From Cuneatibacter caecimuris (lineage in GTDB: Bacteria > Bacillota > Clostridia > Lachnospirales > Lachnospiraceae): 64,000 nucleotides of DNA. Under the pieces are notes generated by a model. That model saw nothing but the letters and a program-made list of their open reading frames with translations. It was not told the DNA's origin and did no database searches. A program made the position numbers and the translations under genes. The stretch lies in assembly GCF_004216775.1 (NCBI RefSeq), contig NZ_SGXF01000004.1, forward strand, positions 248,001 through 312,000, read 5' to 3'. Below, piece after piece: positions 53,801 to 62,845 of the stretch (positions within the stretch are counted from its first letter, which is position 1; every line of letters starts with the position of its first letter).

Positions 53801-55194
53801 TCAGAAATAACTACCTGGAAAATATTTATGGGGACGCCATCGTCATCAGCGAGGTGAACTCCGGGGGCCTGGTAGAAAACAATATCATTGATACTCATAC
53901 GCAGACGCACGCTGCAAACTATGCCGGATGCTGGGTTCATTACAGCAAGGATGTGGTATTCCAGTACAACGAAGTGTTTAACGGCAAGGACGCTTATAAC
54001 GACGGAGAAGCCTTCGACGTGGATAATCAGTGCTACAACACAGTGTATCAGTACAACTACAGCCACGACAATTTTGGCGGATTCCTGTTGACAATGGGGC
54101 CGCAGTATGACAGCGTAATACGCTATAATGTGTCCGCCAATGATGGATACGGCGTCAGCCGGGGAACCGGAAAACAGCAGCAGATTTTCTTCTATTGGCA
54201 GACTGCTGCTGCCGGGAATTCACTGATCCCGGAAATTTATAACAATACCATTTATGTGGGAGAAGGCGTTACTACAGAGCTGTTCTGCGGGGACTCCGGA
54301 GCATTGGGCGCAGATTTCAGAAATAATATTGTCTATGTGGAAGGGACACTGAGCAAGCTGTCTCAAAAAGGATTCCGCAGTGACTGTATCGTTGAGAATA
54401 ACTGCCTGTATCCCTTGGATGCCTTCACTACAGCAGGCGGCTGGACGGAAGGGCAGCTGACAGAAGGGAATAATATTTTTGTAAACCCTGAACTGGAAGC
54501 TCCCGCGCAGCAGATTGCGGCATCTTCACAGACTCCATCTATAGACGGGCTCCGCCAGAAACTGTCCGGCTTCAGGCTGACAGAAGGGTCTCCCTGTATT
54601 GACGCGGGGCAGGATATCGTGGGCGCGCCCGCTCAGGACATCCTGGGAAATGAAATGATAGACGGCAGGGATATTGGAGCTGTTGAATATCAGAAACCAG
54701 CGGATACCAAAGCGCTGGAGGCATATGTGAATAAAGTAAAGGATACGGACCTCAGCGGTTTCACTGAGGAGTCGGTTCAGAAATACGAAGAAGCTCTGGA
54801 AAAGGCGGTGACGCTGCTGGAAAGGACAGATCTGACAAAGAACGACCAGGATTTGATAGATGATGTTCTGGCTATACTGGAGGCCGCTTATGAGGGCCTG
54901 GATCTGATTCCGGAGGAGACAACTACAGAAGCGGAAACTCCATCCGAGAGCGAAAGCACTACTGAAGGAGAAACTCCATCCGAGAGCGAGAGCACCACTG
55001 AAGGAGAAACCTCTTCCGAGGACGAGAGCACCACAGAAGCGGAGACACCATCCGAGAGCGAGAGCACCACAGAAAACGAGACTCCTCCTACAGGAGATCA
55101 TACCTCTATATGGTTTTATCTGATGCTGCTGGCAGTTGGATGTGCCGGAGCCGGGGCTGCAGCAGTAAGCCAGTTTAGAAAGAGAACCAGATAA
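50884..55194 (+). CDS. Surface beta-helix protein with three DNRLRE/CBM96-like domains
   Basis: This 1436-residue wall-anchored protein starts at GTG 50884 (GGAGG eight bases before) with a signal peptide (about 1-29). Three DNRLRE-type carbohydrate-binding-like domains occupy about 101-285, 286-470 and 481-640; the first two are nearly identical. An Ig-like domain (about 651-720) is followed by a right-handed beta-helix (about 730-1269, opening SYYVDPNGSDSAEGTSPETAWKSLD). That fold is typical of polysaccharide lyases and some glycosidases. A FIVAR-like helix bundle, four 12-residue Glu/Ser/Thr repeats, TPPTGD, a membrane segment and FRKRTR end it. It probably cuts or binds an acidic or host glycan; activity is not assignable by eye. 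Confidence 0.78.
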   Translation: MKRGKSRRMLSVILAVMLILSMAFQSFAAGAEDQARESGSSAEQGAEQPEQSQFETGMPEILPESTAQAGAPEPAAIETGLNGVQQNLPEVLTDNSAQMVLTPVADDYAQDNNGSRDASQLRLKNYPADPGFHRIVYIKYDVSEVAAKTGTDNPDGTLRLYIKGMNSDKQTWFNVYAADSNDWTEGGTMKWEDKPAGKTLLAQKVVADGRTSVPQYIDIPLKNVLAHADAGGLITFQIIIEENPEGNGAGAGSNSGMDFYSKDYGDGSKAPVMIWEKQQPSAESYVELNPQADDYAQDNDGARDASQLRLKNYPADSGFHRIIYMKYDVSEVAARTGQENPDGTLRLYIKDMNSNKLTWFNVYAADSNGWTEGGTMKWADKPAGKTLLARKVVVDGTAGIPEYVDIPLSNILSNADENGLITFQLIIEENPEGDGAGAGSNSGMDFYSKDYADGSKVPVLFWGTKDDPEPEPGPDPEEDKDKFTAVADAFIRGNGDHDGTGPVMTVKKDSEAYSRNGLVRFTVPDDFDITQFNNITLDFFIASTNDSHSRTVLVYAVDNNWNEADVTWETAPVLLQETPVATFEVLKADAGTYVQADVTEYVMGEIAKGNRTFSFKLAGQDVDSKGDFNIATKEADTGHPKIAFHTLTVKEVENPVVDVVLGKTPELPATVDVLLYSGETVKSPVVWDSYQPELLDELGSFTVKGSVPEYGKEAVLTVNVVLPEGYTGISYYVDPNGSDSAEGTSPETAWKSLDKVNATRFLPGDKILLKAGGVWNGQLWPKGSGQEGMPILIAGYGTGAKPVINGNGTGASFTEADNRDASMQYFTGAVQLMNQSYWEIDGLEVTNNDEIYSSNRSGILVYNDGSKGDQTHIQIRNCYVHNCYPTSASEYSGSHKMTGGIIVLGFARNNTGVYSGGRLQLGAIYTTKPAIHDVLIENNTVKDVAKEGIRNKSTGFTSSGGETYPTVSNNVVFRNNYLENIYGDAIVISEVNSGGLVENNIIDTHTQTHAANYAGCWVHYSKDVVFQYNEVFNGKDAYNDGEAFDVDNQCYNTVYQYNYSHDNFGGFLLTMGPQYDSVIRYNVSANDGYGVSRGTGKQQQIFFYWQTAAAGNSLIPEIYNNTIYVGEGVTTELFCGDSGALGADFRNNIVYVEGTLSKLSQKGFRSDCIVENNCLYPLDAFTTAGGWTEGQLTEGNNIFVNPELEAPAQQIAASSQTPSIDGLRQKLSGFRLTEGSPCIDAGQDIVGAPAQDILGNEMIDGRDIGAVEYQKPADTKALEAYVNKVKDTDLSGFTEESVQKYEEALEKAVTLLERTDLTKNDQDLIDDVLAILEAAYEGLDLIPEETTTEAETPSESESTTEGETPSESESTTEGETSSEDESTTEAETPSESESTTENETPPTGDHTSIWFYLMLLAVGCAGAGAAAVSQFRKRTR
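51187..52285 (+). repeat. Intragenic tandem duplication of a roughly 550-bp domain unit
   Basis: The segments starting at about 51187 and 51741 encode nearly the same 185-residue DNRLRE domain, with long shared stretches such as RLKNYPAD, NPDGTLRLYIK, SNSGMDFYSKDY. This is a recent in-frame duplication. Confidence 0.85.
54934..55077 (+). repeat. Four 36-bp coding repeats
   Basis: Four in-frame units of 12 residues (ETPSESESTTEG and variants) form the wall-spanning stalk just before the sorting signal. Confidence 0.88.
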
Positions 55195-55195
55195 T

Positions 55196-56248
55196 ATGAG
55201 CGGAAAACGTAAATACGCGATCGCCGCTGCGGCCGGGGCAATCCTTTTATTGGGTTGCCTCGCGGCCGTATTGCTGGCCCGGGGAAATAAAAATATTATT
55301 ACCATAAATGGCATACCTGTAGAGAAAGATGAAATTATCATGTACATCCAGGATGAACGGGCGGACATCTGCAGCTGGTTTTACCGCAATTATCAGGCAG
55401 ACTGTAATGCAGAGGATTTCTGGGAAAAGGAATATGAGGGGACTACGCCCGCCGGGAAACTTTCTGAGGCTGTAATTCAGAAACTGAAAGAGGCTAAAAC
55501 AGCGCAGCAGCAGATGAAAGAAGAGGGATTTGTGGAAACAGTTTCCTTTCAGGAGCTGGAGAAACTGATGGATGCTGAAAACCAGAAACGCCGTCAGGCG
55601 GAAGAGGAAGGACAGGTGATTTATGGAAACAGTCAATTCTCTATGGAGCAGTATTATAATTGGTATTACTCTCAGGGGAAAACCAGGCTGAAAGAGCAGT
55701 TTCACCAGACTTTTACGGATTATACTGAGGAAGATCTGGAGAACTGGTACAGACAACAGGAGCCTTATACAGGAGCAGTGTCAGGTGAGGTTAAGTTTTA
55801 TGTTTGTGATTCTTCTATATCAGAAGAAGTGGCGCAGCAGCTTTTTGCAGATGTTACAGCCTCTCTGGATAAAGGTATGAGCGATGGGGAGATTGAAGCT
55901 ATGGCAGACGAAAATTATCATACTGGTCTGGTGATCCAGGAAAGGCCTGTTCGGGAAGAGGAGGTGGGGAAAGAGGATGCTGCTTACGCCTCTGTAATGG
56001 AGGCTTTTAAAAGTCTGGAGGAGAAGCAGTTTTCAGAGATTCTGCCTTTGGGACAGTCCTATGGCATTTTTCAGGTGATGAAAAAAGAGGGCGGAGAGGA
56101 TATGCCTTTTCAGTCAGTGAAAGAAAGCGTGGTCTATCAGTATATAGAAGAGGCTTTTGAAGAAAATCTCAGAGCACTGGCTGAGGGAGCAGAAATAACA
56201 GTGGATGAAAAAGCATTTACGAAATTGATAAAAGAAATTGTTCGGTAA
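55196..56248 (+). CDS. SurA/PrsA-like foldase, membrane-anchored
   Basis: This 350-residue protein has one N-terminal hydrophobic segment (about 7-28) and an extracellular helical domain beginning ITINGIPVEKDEIIMYI, the usual SurA/PrsA chaperone opening. A central Glu/Gln-rich helical part and a C-terminal parvulin-like region (RPVREEEVGKEDAAYASVMEAFKSLEEKQFSEILPL) follow. It starts 1 bp after the surface protein stop, so it is probably co-translated to help fold or release that large exported protein. Isomerase residues are not clear. Confidence 0.68.
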   Translation: MSGKRKYAIAAAAGAILLLGCLAAVLLARGNKNIITINGIPVEKDEIIMYIQDERADICSWFYRNYQADCNAEDFWEKEYEGTTPAGKLSEAVIQKLKEAKTAQQQMKEEGFVETVSFQELEKLMDAENQKRRQAEEEGQVIYGNSQFSMEQYYNWYYSQGKTRLKEQFHQTFTDYTEEDLENWYRQQEPYTGAVSGEVKFYVCDSSISEEVAQQLFADVTASLDKGMSDGEIEAMADENYHTGLVIQERPVREEEVGKEDAAYASVMEAFKSLEEKQFSEILPLGQSYGIFQVMKKEGGEDMPFQSVKESVVYQYIEEAFEENLRALAEGAEITVDEKAFTKLIKEIVR

Positions 56249-56344
56249 TCTGTAAAACGGGCAGGTTTTCTATATCATGATTACAGAAAAGAATAGCAGT
56301 CTGGCCCAGAATAGGATTGACATGAGTTTGTAGATAGAAGATGG

Positions 56345-56406
56345 AAGGAGCAGCGCTCCCGGTAGGAAGTTTGCGATATTTCCCACCGGGGGCGTTGCTC
56401 CTTTCT
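56345..56406. terminator. Terminator between foldase and MATE genes
   Basis: 19-nt arms (56345-56363, 56385-56403) with two mismatches are followed by T-rich sequence on the plus strand. It sits between convergent genes and may serve both. Confidence 0.7.
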
Positions 56407-56427
56407 ATTAAATACTGCAGCTCTTCA

Positions 56428-57840
56428 TTATGTTTGCTGCGCAATATCCGCCTTCCGCAGCCTGCGGTAAGTAGTGGAGAAAAACACCACAGTAGTGATA
56501 GTGGCAGCCAGGACATCTGAGAACGCTTCCGCCAGGTAAAGCCCATTTGTCGGCGGGTTAATAAACATCGGAAGTACCAGCGCCAGAGGGATCATCAAAA
56601 TTACTTTTCGCAGCATTGCCATAAAAAGTGAAATCTTAGCATTGCCTGTAGCGAGGAAGGTTTGCTGGCAGGCATTCTGCGCGCCCATCACACACATTCC
56701 GGCCATGAAGATCCTCAAACCGTAAGATCCTAGTTCCAGAAGTTGTTTGTCGTCTGTAAACAGGCCGATAAAAATTCTGGGGAACAAAAGAATAATTCCC
56801 ACAAACACAATGGAAAAGGTCAGATTAAATGCAAACGTCAGCCGGAAAGTTTTACGCACCCTGTGCATATTTCCGGCGCCGTAATTAAAGCTGATAATTG
56901 GCTGCGCGCCCTGGCCCACGCCGGAGAGGGGAAGCCAGACCAGCTGGTTGATGCTGAAAAGAATGGCCATTGCGCTGACATACAGGTCGTTGCCGTATTT
57001 CTGCATGCCGGAATTAAAAGTCAGCTGAACCAGGCATTCAGTAGCGTTCATGATAAAAGGAGAAACACCCAAAGCGGTGATGGAAACCAAAACCGGCCAC
57101 TTCAGCTTCAGATGCTTTCTGCGGATATGCAGAATCGTCTTTTTACCGGTCAGGAAGCGGAGCACCCATACGGCGGAGACCCCCTGGCTGAGAATAGTAG
57201 CCAGAGCAGCGCCGGACACGCCCATTTTAAATACAAAAATAAAAATAGGATCCAGGACGATATTGATCACGGCGCCGATCACCACTGTCATCATGCTGAT
57301 TTTGGAAAATCCCTGCGCCGCGATAAACTGATTCAGGCCAAGGGTCATCTGCACAAAAATGGTTCCGATCAGATAGATGCCCAGATAGTTGCTGGCATAA
57401 GGCAGCGTATCCTGGCTGGCGCCGAACAGCATCAGAAGCCCGTCCTTTGTGGGGAGGAAAATCACGGTAAGCAGCACTGCCAGCACCAGCAGCGCGGTAA
57501 AAGAGTTGCCCAGAATTTCTTCCGCCCCTTCATGGTCCTTCTGCCCCATTTTGATGGCGGCCCGGGGAGCTCCGCCGCTGCCGATCAGCGCGGCGAAAGC
57601 AGAGATCAGCATAATGATGGGGAAAGCCACGCCCAGCCCCGCCAGGGCTTTTGTGCCTGCCTCCGGGATACGGCCCACATACATCCGGTCAATAATATTG
57701 TACAGCAGGTTCACCAGCTGCGCCAGCACTGTGGGCACAGCCAAAGAAAACAGGAGCTTGCCCACCGGCGCTTCAGCCAGCCTCTGCTCCTGCCCGGAAA
57801 GAGCTGCCATATTTTGTTTTTGCTTCATAGTAAAATACAT
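56428..57840 (-). CDS. MATE family efflux transporter
   Basis: This 470-residue antiporter has twelve hydrophobic segments. Family landmarks are PTVLAQLVNLLYNIIDRMYVG near the N-terminus and PIISFNYGAGN at the start of the second half. It would export drugs or metabolites in exchange for Na+ or H+. It is a single gene, with a TATAAT-like -10 on the minus strand at 57906-57911. Confidence 0.93.
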   Translation of the reverse strand: MYFTMKQKQNMAALSGQEQRLAEAPVGKLLFSLAVPTVLAQLVNLLYNIIDRMYVGRIPEAGTKALAGLGVAFPIIMLISAFAALIGSGGAPRAAIKMGQKDHEGAEEILGNSFTALLVLAVLLTVIFLPTKDGLLMLFGASQDTLPYASNYLGIYLIGTIFVQMTLGLNQFIAAQGFSKISMMTVVIGAVINIVLDPIFIFVFKMGVSGAALATILSQGVSAVWVLRFLTGKKTILHIRRKHLKLKWPVLVSITALGVSPFIMNATECLVQLTFNSGMQKYGNDLYVSAMAILFSINQLVWLPLSGVGQGAQPIISFNYGAGNMHRVRKTFRLTFAFNLTFSIVFVGIILLFPRIFIGLFTDDKQLLELGSYGLRIFMAGMCVMGAQNACQQTFLATGNAKISLFMAMLRKVILMIPLALVLPMFINPPTNGLYLAEAFSDVLAATITTVVFFSTTYRRLRKADIAQQT

Positions 57841-57993
57841 CCTTTCCCAAATTCTTTCAAACAGCCTTCGGCATGATCACAGCCAGGGCGTGTTCATTTA
57901 CAGCAATTATACCACATTTATATAGGAAATACCAGACCCGGACATTGTTTAAAAAAAATCAGAATGCGTCTTTCTTTTTAGCTTTAAATACGT

Positions 57994-57999
57994 TATAAT
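57994..57999 (+). promoter_or_regulatory. -10 element of the aldolase gene
   Basis: Perfect TATAAT; the -35 (around 57971, TTTCTT) is poor. Confidence 0.45.
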
Positions 58000-58060
58000 G
58001 GGAACAGACAGGCGCCGGAGGCCGGACCTGAATTCAATTGCAAATTATGGAGGAAAGAAT

Positions 58061-58924
58061 ATGCTGGTTAATGCAAAAGACATGTTACAGAAGGCAAAAG
58101 CAGGAAAATATGCCGTAGGACAGTTTAATATTAATAATCTGGAATGGACAAAAGCAGTGCTGCTGACTGCGGAGGAATTAAAGTCCCCCGTAATTCTGGG
58201 CGTTTCAGAAGGCGCAGGGAAGTACATGACAGGTTATAAGACGGTTGCTGCAATGGTAAAAGCGATGATGGAAGAATTGAATATTACGGTTCCCGTGGCG
58301 CTGCATCTGGACCACGGCTCTTATGAAGGCTGCTACAAGTGTGTGGAAGCAGGATTTTCTTCAATTATGTTTGACGGTTCCCATCTTCCATTCGAGGAGA
58401 ATGTGGCGAAGACAAAAGAGCTGATCCAGGTATGCGCGGAGAAGGGAATGTCCCTGGAAGCAGAGGTGGGTTCCATCGGCGGTGAAGAGGATGGCGTAGT
58501 AGGTATGGGAGAATGCGCTGATCCGGAAGAGTGCAAAAAAATCGCGGATCTGGGCGTGACTATGCTGGCGGCCGGTATCGGCAACATCCACGGCGTATAT
58601 CCTGAAAATTGGAAGGGGCTGAGCTTTGAAACACTGGAAGCGATCAGCAAGCTGACAGGGGATATGCCCCTTGTGCTGCACGGCGGCACCGGAATTCCGG
58701 AAGATATGATCAAAAAGGCTATCTCCATGGGCGTTGCTAAGATCAACGTGAATACAGAGTGCCAGCTGTCCTTTGCGGCCGCTACCAGAGAATATATCGA
58801 GGCAGGCAAGGATCAGAAGGGGAAAGGCTACGATCCCAGAAAGCTGCTGCTGCCCGGCACGGAAGCGATTAAGGCGACCGTGAAAGAAAAGATGGAACTG
58901 TTTGGTTCCGTTGGCAAGGCCTGA
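58061..58924 (+). CDS. fba: Class II fructose-bisphosphate aldolase
   Basis: This 287-residue zinc aldolase splits fructose 1,6-bisphosphate into DHAP and glyceraldehyde 3-phosphate. H82-L-D84-H85 contains zinc ligand H85 and catalytic D84; EAEVGSIGG and VLHGGTGIPED hold further ligands and the phosphate loop. ATG at 58061 follows GGAGGAAAG; upstream in-frame codons overlap the promoter. The sortase gene follows 22 bp later. Confidence 0.94.
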   Translation: MLVNAKDMLQKAKAGKYAVGQFNINNLEWTKAVLLTAEELKSPVILGVSEGAGKYMTGYKTVAAMVKAMMEELNITVPVALHLDHGSYEGCYKCVEAGFSSIMFDGSHLPFEENVAKTKELIQVCAEKGMSLEAEVGSIGGEEDGVVGMGECADPEECKKIADLGVTMLAAGIGNIHGVYPENWKGLSFETLEAISKLTGDMPLVLHGGTGIPEDMIKKAISMGVAKINVNTECQLSFAAATREYIEAGKDQKGKGYDPRKLLLPGTEAIKATVKEKMELFGSVGKA

Positions 58925-58946
58925 GACAGAGCCAGGAAATAACAGA

Positions 58947-59840
58947 ATGACACAGAGAAAAAAAGACGGAAAACGCAGAAAAAGGACAGCCGGAGACTAT
59001 ATCAGGCTTGCGATATTTGTTGTTGCCCTGGGCGTATTTATCTGGTCGGCGGTTCAGCTGTTTACTATCTGGCGTGAATATAAAGTCGGAGAAGATGAAT
59101 ACGATAATCTGGCGCAGGAATTTGTGCATACCCTGGAGGAGGTCCCCACAGCAGAAACCACGACGGCGGAAGAAAGTATTTCGGATGCTGCGGAAACATC
59201 CGTGGGGCAGGGGACTGAAGAAACTCCTTCCGGCGAAACGCAGGGAGAAACGACGGCGCCTCCGCCCCCGCCTACAGAACCTGTGCGCTTTTCGGTGGAT
59301 TTTGACGCGCTCAAGGCAGTAAACCCTGATAATATAGGATGGCTGATCATGAACGGCACACAGGTGAACAATCCGGTGGTGCGGGGAGAGGATAACACTC
59401 ACTATCTGCGCTATACTTATCTGGGGACCTGGAATATAGCGGGATGCCTGTTTATGGACTACAGGAATGAAGATGAATTTCAATCCAGAAATGCCATTAT
59501 ATACGGGCATAATCAGAAAAATGAAAAGATGTTCGGAACACTGCAGGCTTACCGGGACGGGCAGTTTTACAAGTCTCACCCTGTGTTCCAGATGTATACC
59601 CCGGAGGGCGTGATCCAGTATCAGATTTTTTCAGCCTATGAGACGGGAGCTGTCAGCGAAAGCTTTCAGATCCAGTTTGCGGATGACGAGGCTTTTCAGC
59701 GCTACCTGGATCTGATTGTATCCCGTTCACTGTATGATACAGGGGTCAGCGTGGGCGCAGGAGATAAAATACTGACGCTTTCCACCTGCACAGATGATAC
59801 TGTGGACCGCTTTGTGGTGCATGCAAAGCGCCTGAACTGA
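58947..59840 (+). CDS. srtB: Class B sortase
   Basis: This 297-residue transpeptidase has an N-terminal membrane anchor (about 20-40), a Glu/Thr-rich and Pro-rich linker, then the sortase barrel. Catalytic residues are H188 (YGHNQKN), C281 (TLSTCTDD) and R288 (DRFVVHAKR). The long helix insertion before the Cys is class B-like. Class B sortases of Clostridia such as C. difficile recognise (S/P)PxTG-type signals, which resemble the TPPTG/TPDTG ends of the three giant surface proteins in this window. It is likely, not proven, to anchor them. Confidence 0.88.
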   Translation: MTQRKKDGKRRKRTAGDYIRLAIFVVALGVFIWSAVQLFTIWREYKVGEDEYDNLAQEFVHTLEEVPTAETTTAEESISDAAETSVGQGTEETPSGETQGETTAPPPPPTEPVRFSVDFDALKAVNPDNIGWLIMNGTQVNNPVVRGEDNTHYLRYTYLGTWNIAGCLFMDYRNEDEFQSRNAIIYGHNQKNEKMFGTLQAYRDGQFYKSHPVFQMYTPEGVIQYQIFSAYETGAVSESFQIQFADDEAFQRYLDLIVSRSLYDTGVSVGAGDKILTLSTCTDDTVDRFVVHAKRLN

Positions 59841-59981
59841 AAATTGTTGCAAATTTACAGGAAATGAGTTATCTTATTACTATTAAAGCTTGTTTCCAAA
59901 AGAGGAGAGGAGCTGCCGCTGAGAATGCGTCGGCTCCTTTGAGATTATATTCCCGGCGGATAAAACGGAGGAACGCAATTT

Positions 59982-62102
59982 ATGGGCATGTCAAATGTAT
60001 CAGATATTTTTGGTTCAAATGTATTCAGCGACGCGGTGATGCGGGAACGGCTGCCAAAGAAGGTGTACGCGGAATTAAAAAAGACCATTGAAGGCAGAGA
60101 GGACCTGAACCCCATGGTAGCCGAAGTGGTTGCCAATGCCATGAAGGAATGGGCTTTGGAAAAGGGAGCCACCCATTACAGCCACTGGTTCCAGCCTATG
60201 ACAGGAATTACCGCGGAGAAGCATGACGCCTTTATTTCCGCGCCCCATTCAGACGGAAAAGTGCTGGAGGAATTTTCCGGAAAAGAGCTGATTAAAGGGG
60301 AGCCTGACGCATCTTCCTTTCCTTCCGGCGGGCTGAGGGCTACTTTTGAAGCCAGAGGATATACTGCTTGGGACTGCACTTCTCCCGCTTTCGTGAAAGA
60401 AGACGCGGCCGGAGTGATTCTATGCATTCCCACCGCGTTCTGTTCCTATACAGGAGAGGCGCTGGACAAAAAGACGCCGCTGCTGCGCTCCATGGAAGCG
60501 CTGAACGCCCAGGCCCTGCGGATCCTCCGCCTGTTCGGCAACACCACTTCCAAACGGGTGACGCCCTCTGTAGGAGCAGAGCAGGAGTATTTTCTTGTAA
60601 ACCGGGAAAAGTACCTTCAGCGCAAAGACCTTGTATTTACCGGCCGGACCTTATTTGGCGCCATGCCGCCGAAAGGCCAGGAAATGGATGACCATTATTT
60701 CGGCGCGATCCTGGAACGGGTGGGCGCTTATATGAAGGACGTGAATGAGGAATTGTGGAAGCTGGGGGTTTCCGCCAAGACGCAGCACAATGAGGTTGCG
60801 CCCGCGCAGCATGAGCTGGCTCCCATCTACTCTACGGCAAATGTGGCTGTGGATCACAATCAGCTGGTGATGGAGACATTGAAAAAGGTGGCCATGCGCC
60901 ATGGCCTGACTTGCCTGCTGCATGAAAAACCCTTTAAAGGCGTGAACGGTTCCGGGAAACATAATAACTGGTCTATTGTTACGGACGACGGCATTAATAT
61001 GCTGGACCCGGGAGTTACGCCTCATGAAAATATCCAGTTTTTGCTGGTGCTGGCATGTATTCTCAAAGCGGTGGATATTCATGCGGATCTGCTCAGGGAA
61101 AGCGCTGCGGATGTAGGAAATGAGCATCGGCTGGGAGCAAATGAAGCGCCGCCGGCAATTATTTCAGTATTTTTGGGTGAACAGCTGGAGGATGTGATCT
61201 CGCAGCTGATCAGCACTGGGGAAGCAACCCATTCCAAACAGGGCGGCACGCTGAAAACCGGCGTATCCTCCCTGCCGGATCTGGTCAAGGACGCTACTGA
61301 CCGGAACCGTACGTCACCTTTCGCCTTTACGGGGAATAAGTTTGAGTTCAGGATGGTAGGTTCCAGGGATTCCATCGGAGAAGCAAACGTGGTGCTCAAC
61401 GCCGTGGTGGCGGAAGCGTTTGCGGAAGCGGCGGATATCCTGGAAAAGTCTGAGGACTTTGAAATGGCGGTTCATGATTTGATCAAAGAGTACCTGGCGG
61501 ATCATCAGAGGATTATTTTCAACGGGAACGGCTACGCCGAAGCCTGGGTGGAAGAAGCCCAGCGCCGGGGGCTGCCGAATATCAGGAGCATGGTGGATGC
61601 AATCCCTGCCCTGGTGACAGAGAAAGCAGTAAAACTGTATGAGCGTTTTGGCATTTATACCAGCGCTGAACTGCAGTCCAGGGCCGAAATTCAGTACGAT
61701 ACTTACGCTAAGGCAGTGAACATAGAGGCGAGAACCATGATCGATATGGCAGGGAAACAGATTATTCCTGCGGTGATCAAAGCAGTAAAAGCGCTGGCAG
61801 ATTCCATGGCCAGCGTAGCGGCGGCTTGCCCCGAGGCGGATGTGAGCGTGCAGAAGGAGCTTCTGCTGGAAACCAGCGCATATCTGTCAGAAACAAAGGT
61901 GGCTTTGGCAGCGCTGCAGGAGGCGGCTTCCAAAGCTTCCGCGGTGCGGGAAGAAAACGCATGCCAGGCGGCCCATATGTGCCATGATCTTGTGATGCCT
62001 GCCATGGAGGATTTAAGAGCCCCGGTGGACCATCTGGAAATGATTGTGGATAAATCCATGTGGCCTATGCCGTCTTATGGAGACCTGATGTTTGAAGTCT
62101 GA
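59982..62102 (+). CDS. glnN: Glutamine synthetase type III
   Basis: This 706-residue enzyme makes glutamine from glutamate and ammonia using ATP. It is the large GSIII form found in Bacteroidetes and Clostridia. Signatures are [25 protein letters not shown] in the N-terminal half, [16 protein letters not shown] and the GSIII-specific [20 protein letters not shown]. The ATG at 59982 follows CGGAGGAACG. The leader (59841-59981) holds a TTGCAA-17-TATCTT promoter candidate and an AGGAGC/GCTCCT hairpin of unknown meaning. Confidence 0.95.
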   Translation: MGMSNVSDIFGSNVFSDAVMRERLPKKVYAELKKTIEGREDLNPMVAEVVANAMKEWALEKGATHYSHWFQPMTGITAEKHDAFISAPHSDGKVLEEFSGKELIKGEPDASSFPSGGLRATFEARGYTAWDCTSPAFVKEDAAGVILCIPTAFCSYTGEALDKKTPLLRSMEALNAQALRILRLFGNTTSKRVTPSVGAEQEYFLVNREKYLQRKDLVFTGRTLFGAMPPKGQEMDDHYFGAILERVGAYMKDVNEELWKLGVSAKTQHNEVAPAQHELAPIYSTANVAVDHNQLVMETLKKVAMRHGLTCLLHEKPFKGVNGSGKHNNWSIVTDDGINMLDPGVTPHENIQFLLVLACILKAVDIHADLLRESAADVGNEHRLGANEAPPAIISVFLGEQLEDVISQLISTGEATHSKQGGTLKTGVSSLPDLVKDATDRNRTSPFAFTGNKFEFRMVGSRDSIGEANVVLNAVVAEAFAEAADILEKSEDFEMAVHDLIKEYLADHQRIIFNGNGYAEAWVEEAQRRGLPNIRSMVDAIPALVTEKAVKLYERFGIYTSAELQSRAEIQYDTYAKAVNIEARTMIDMAGKQIIPAVIKAVKALADSMASVAAACPEADVSVQKELLLETSAYLSETKVALAALQEAASKASAVREENACQAAHMCHDLVMPAMEDLRAPVDHLEMIVDKSMWPMPSYGDLMFEV

Positions 62103-62117
62103 AACAGGAGCTGAAGA

Positions 62118-62708
62118 ATGGATATAATTTATACCATATGTATGGCAGCCGGCGTGGCAGTGCCCCTGCTGGAGCTGGTGGCGGTGCAGCTGGCGGGAGC
62201 GCCGGCCGGGGCGTTAAAGCGGCTGCAGGAAAGAATGAGGAGAGCGGCATGCCTGATCCGTCTGGGGGATGCGGACTCTGTAGTGAGCCTTCTGCCAGTG
62301 TCTGTGCAGGGCATTTGTGCCGGACTGTTGGTCTTTGGAACAGCGGGACGGCTGTTTGCGGCAGAGCAGCCCTGGTGGATTGCCCTTTTGGCAGCATTGA
62401 TTTTGGGTTATGCCGGTGCCGTGGGTGTTGATACGCTGACATACCATCTGAAGAAAACAGAACGAACTTCCCATACGGCGGAAGAATTGATGGCTCAGGG
62501 AGCGAGAGTGCTGAATACCATTAAGCCAGGAAACTGGGGAACCGTGGAAATTACCACGCCGGACGGAGTGACCGGGGTATATACAGCCCGGGCTGCTGGT
62601 GATACGGACAGAATCAAATCAGGACAGAAGGTAAGGCTTCTGAGGTTTGAGGGGGACGCCGCGGTGGTGGATCGGGAAGAAAAAGAAAACGTTATTAAAT
62701 CTATATGA
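62118..62708 (+). CDS. NfeD-like membrane protein
   Basis: This 196-residue protein has three membrane segments (about 3-25, 60-80, 88-107) and a C-terminal OB-fold region like NfeD/YuaF proteins (WGTVEI...GVYTARAAGDTDRIKSGQKVRLLRFEGDAAVV). Such proteins organise membrane microdomains with flotillin/SPFH partners; no such partner is visible here. It starts 15 bp after glnN, so shares its transcript. Confidence 0.65.
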   Translation: MDIIYTICMAAGVAVPLLELVAVQLAGAPAGALKRLQERMRRAACLIRLGDADSVVSLLPVSVQGICAGLLVFGTAGRLFAAEQPWWIALLAALILGYAGAVGVDTLTYHLKKTERTSHTAEELMAQGARVLNTIKPGNWGTVEITTPDGVTGVYTARAAGDTDRIKSGQKVRLLRFEGDAAVVDREEKENVIKSI

Positions 62709-62718
62709 GATAAAAAAG

Positions 62719-62756
62719 ACGCTCTGGCCGATAGTGAACGGCCGGGCGCCTTTTTT
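62719..62756 (+). terminator. Terminator after the NfeD-like gene
   Basis: GGCCG/CGGCC core (62726-62730, 62739-62743) has a partly paired GC extension and is followed by six T. Confidence 0.75.
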
Positions 62757-62807
62757 CAAAGAAAGAGCAGCTATGAAAAAAGCCCGTGCATTATTTTAAA
62801 ATCAAAA

Positions 62808-62832
62808 GAAATCCAGCTGGGACCAGGATTTC
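62808..62832. promoter_or_regulatory. Inverted repeat before the beta-galactosidase, operator candidate
   Basis: GAAATCC (62808-62814) and GGATTTC (62826-62832) flank 11 bp directly upstream of the ribosome site. No clear promoter was found in the short gap, so the site is tentative. Confidence 0.3.
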
Positions 62833-62845
62833 ACAAGGGGGAAAA

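Noticed and set aside
52522-54066. 514-residue minus-strand reading frame inside the beta-helix gene
   Set aside because: Antisense shadow; composition follows the opposite strand and no family motif is seen.
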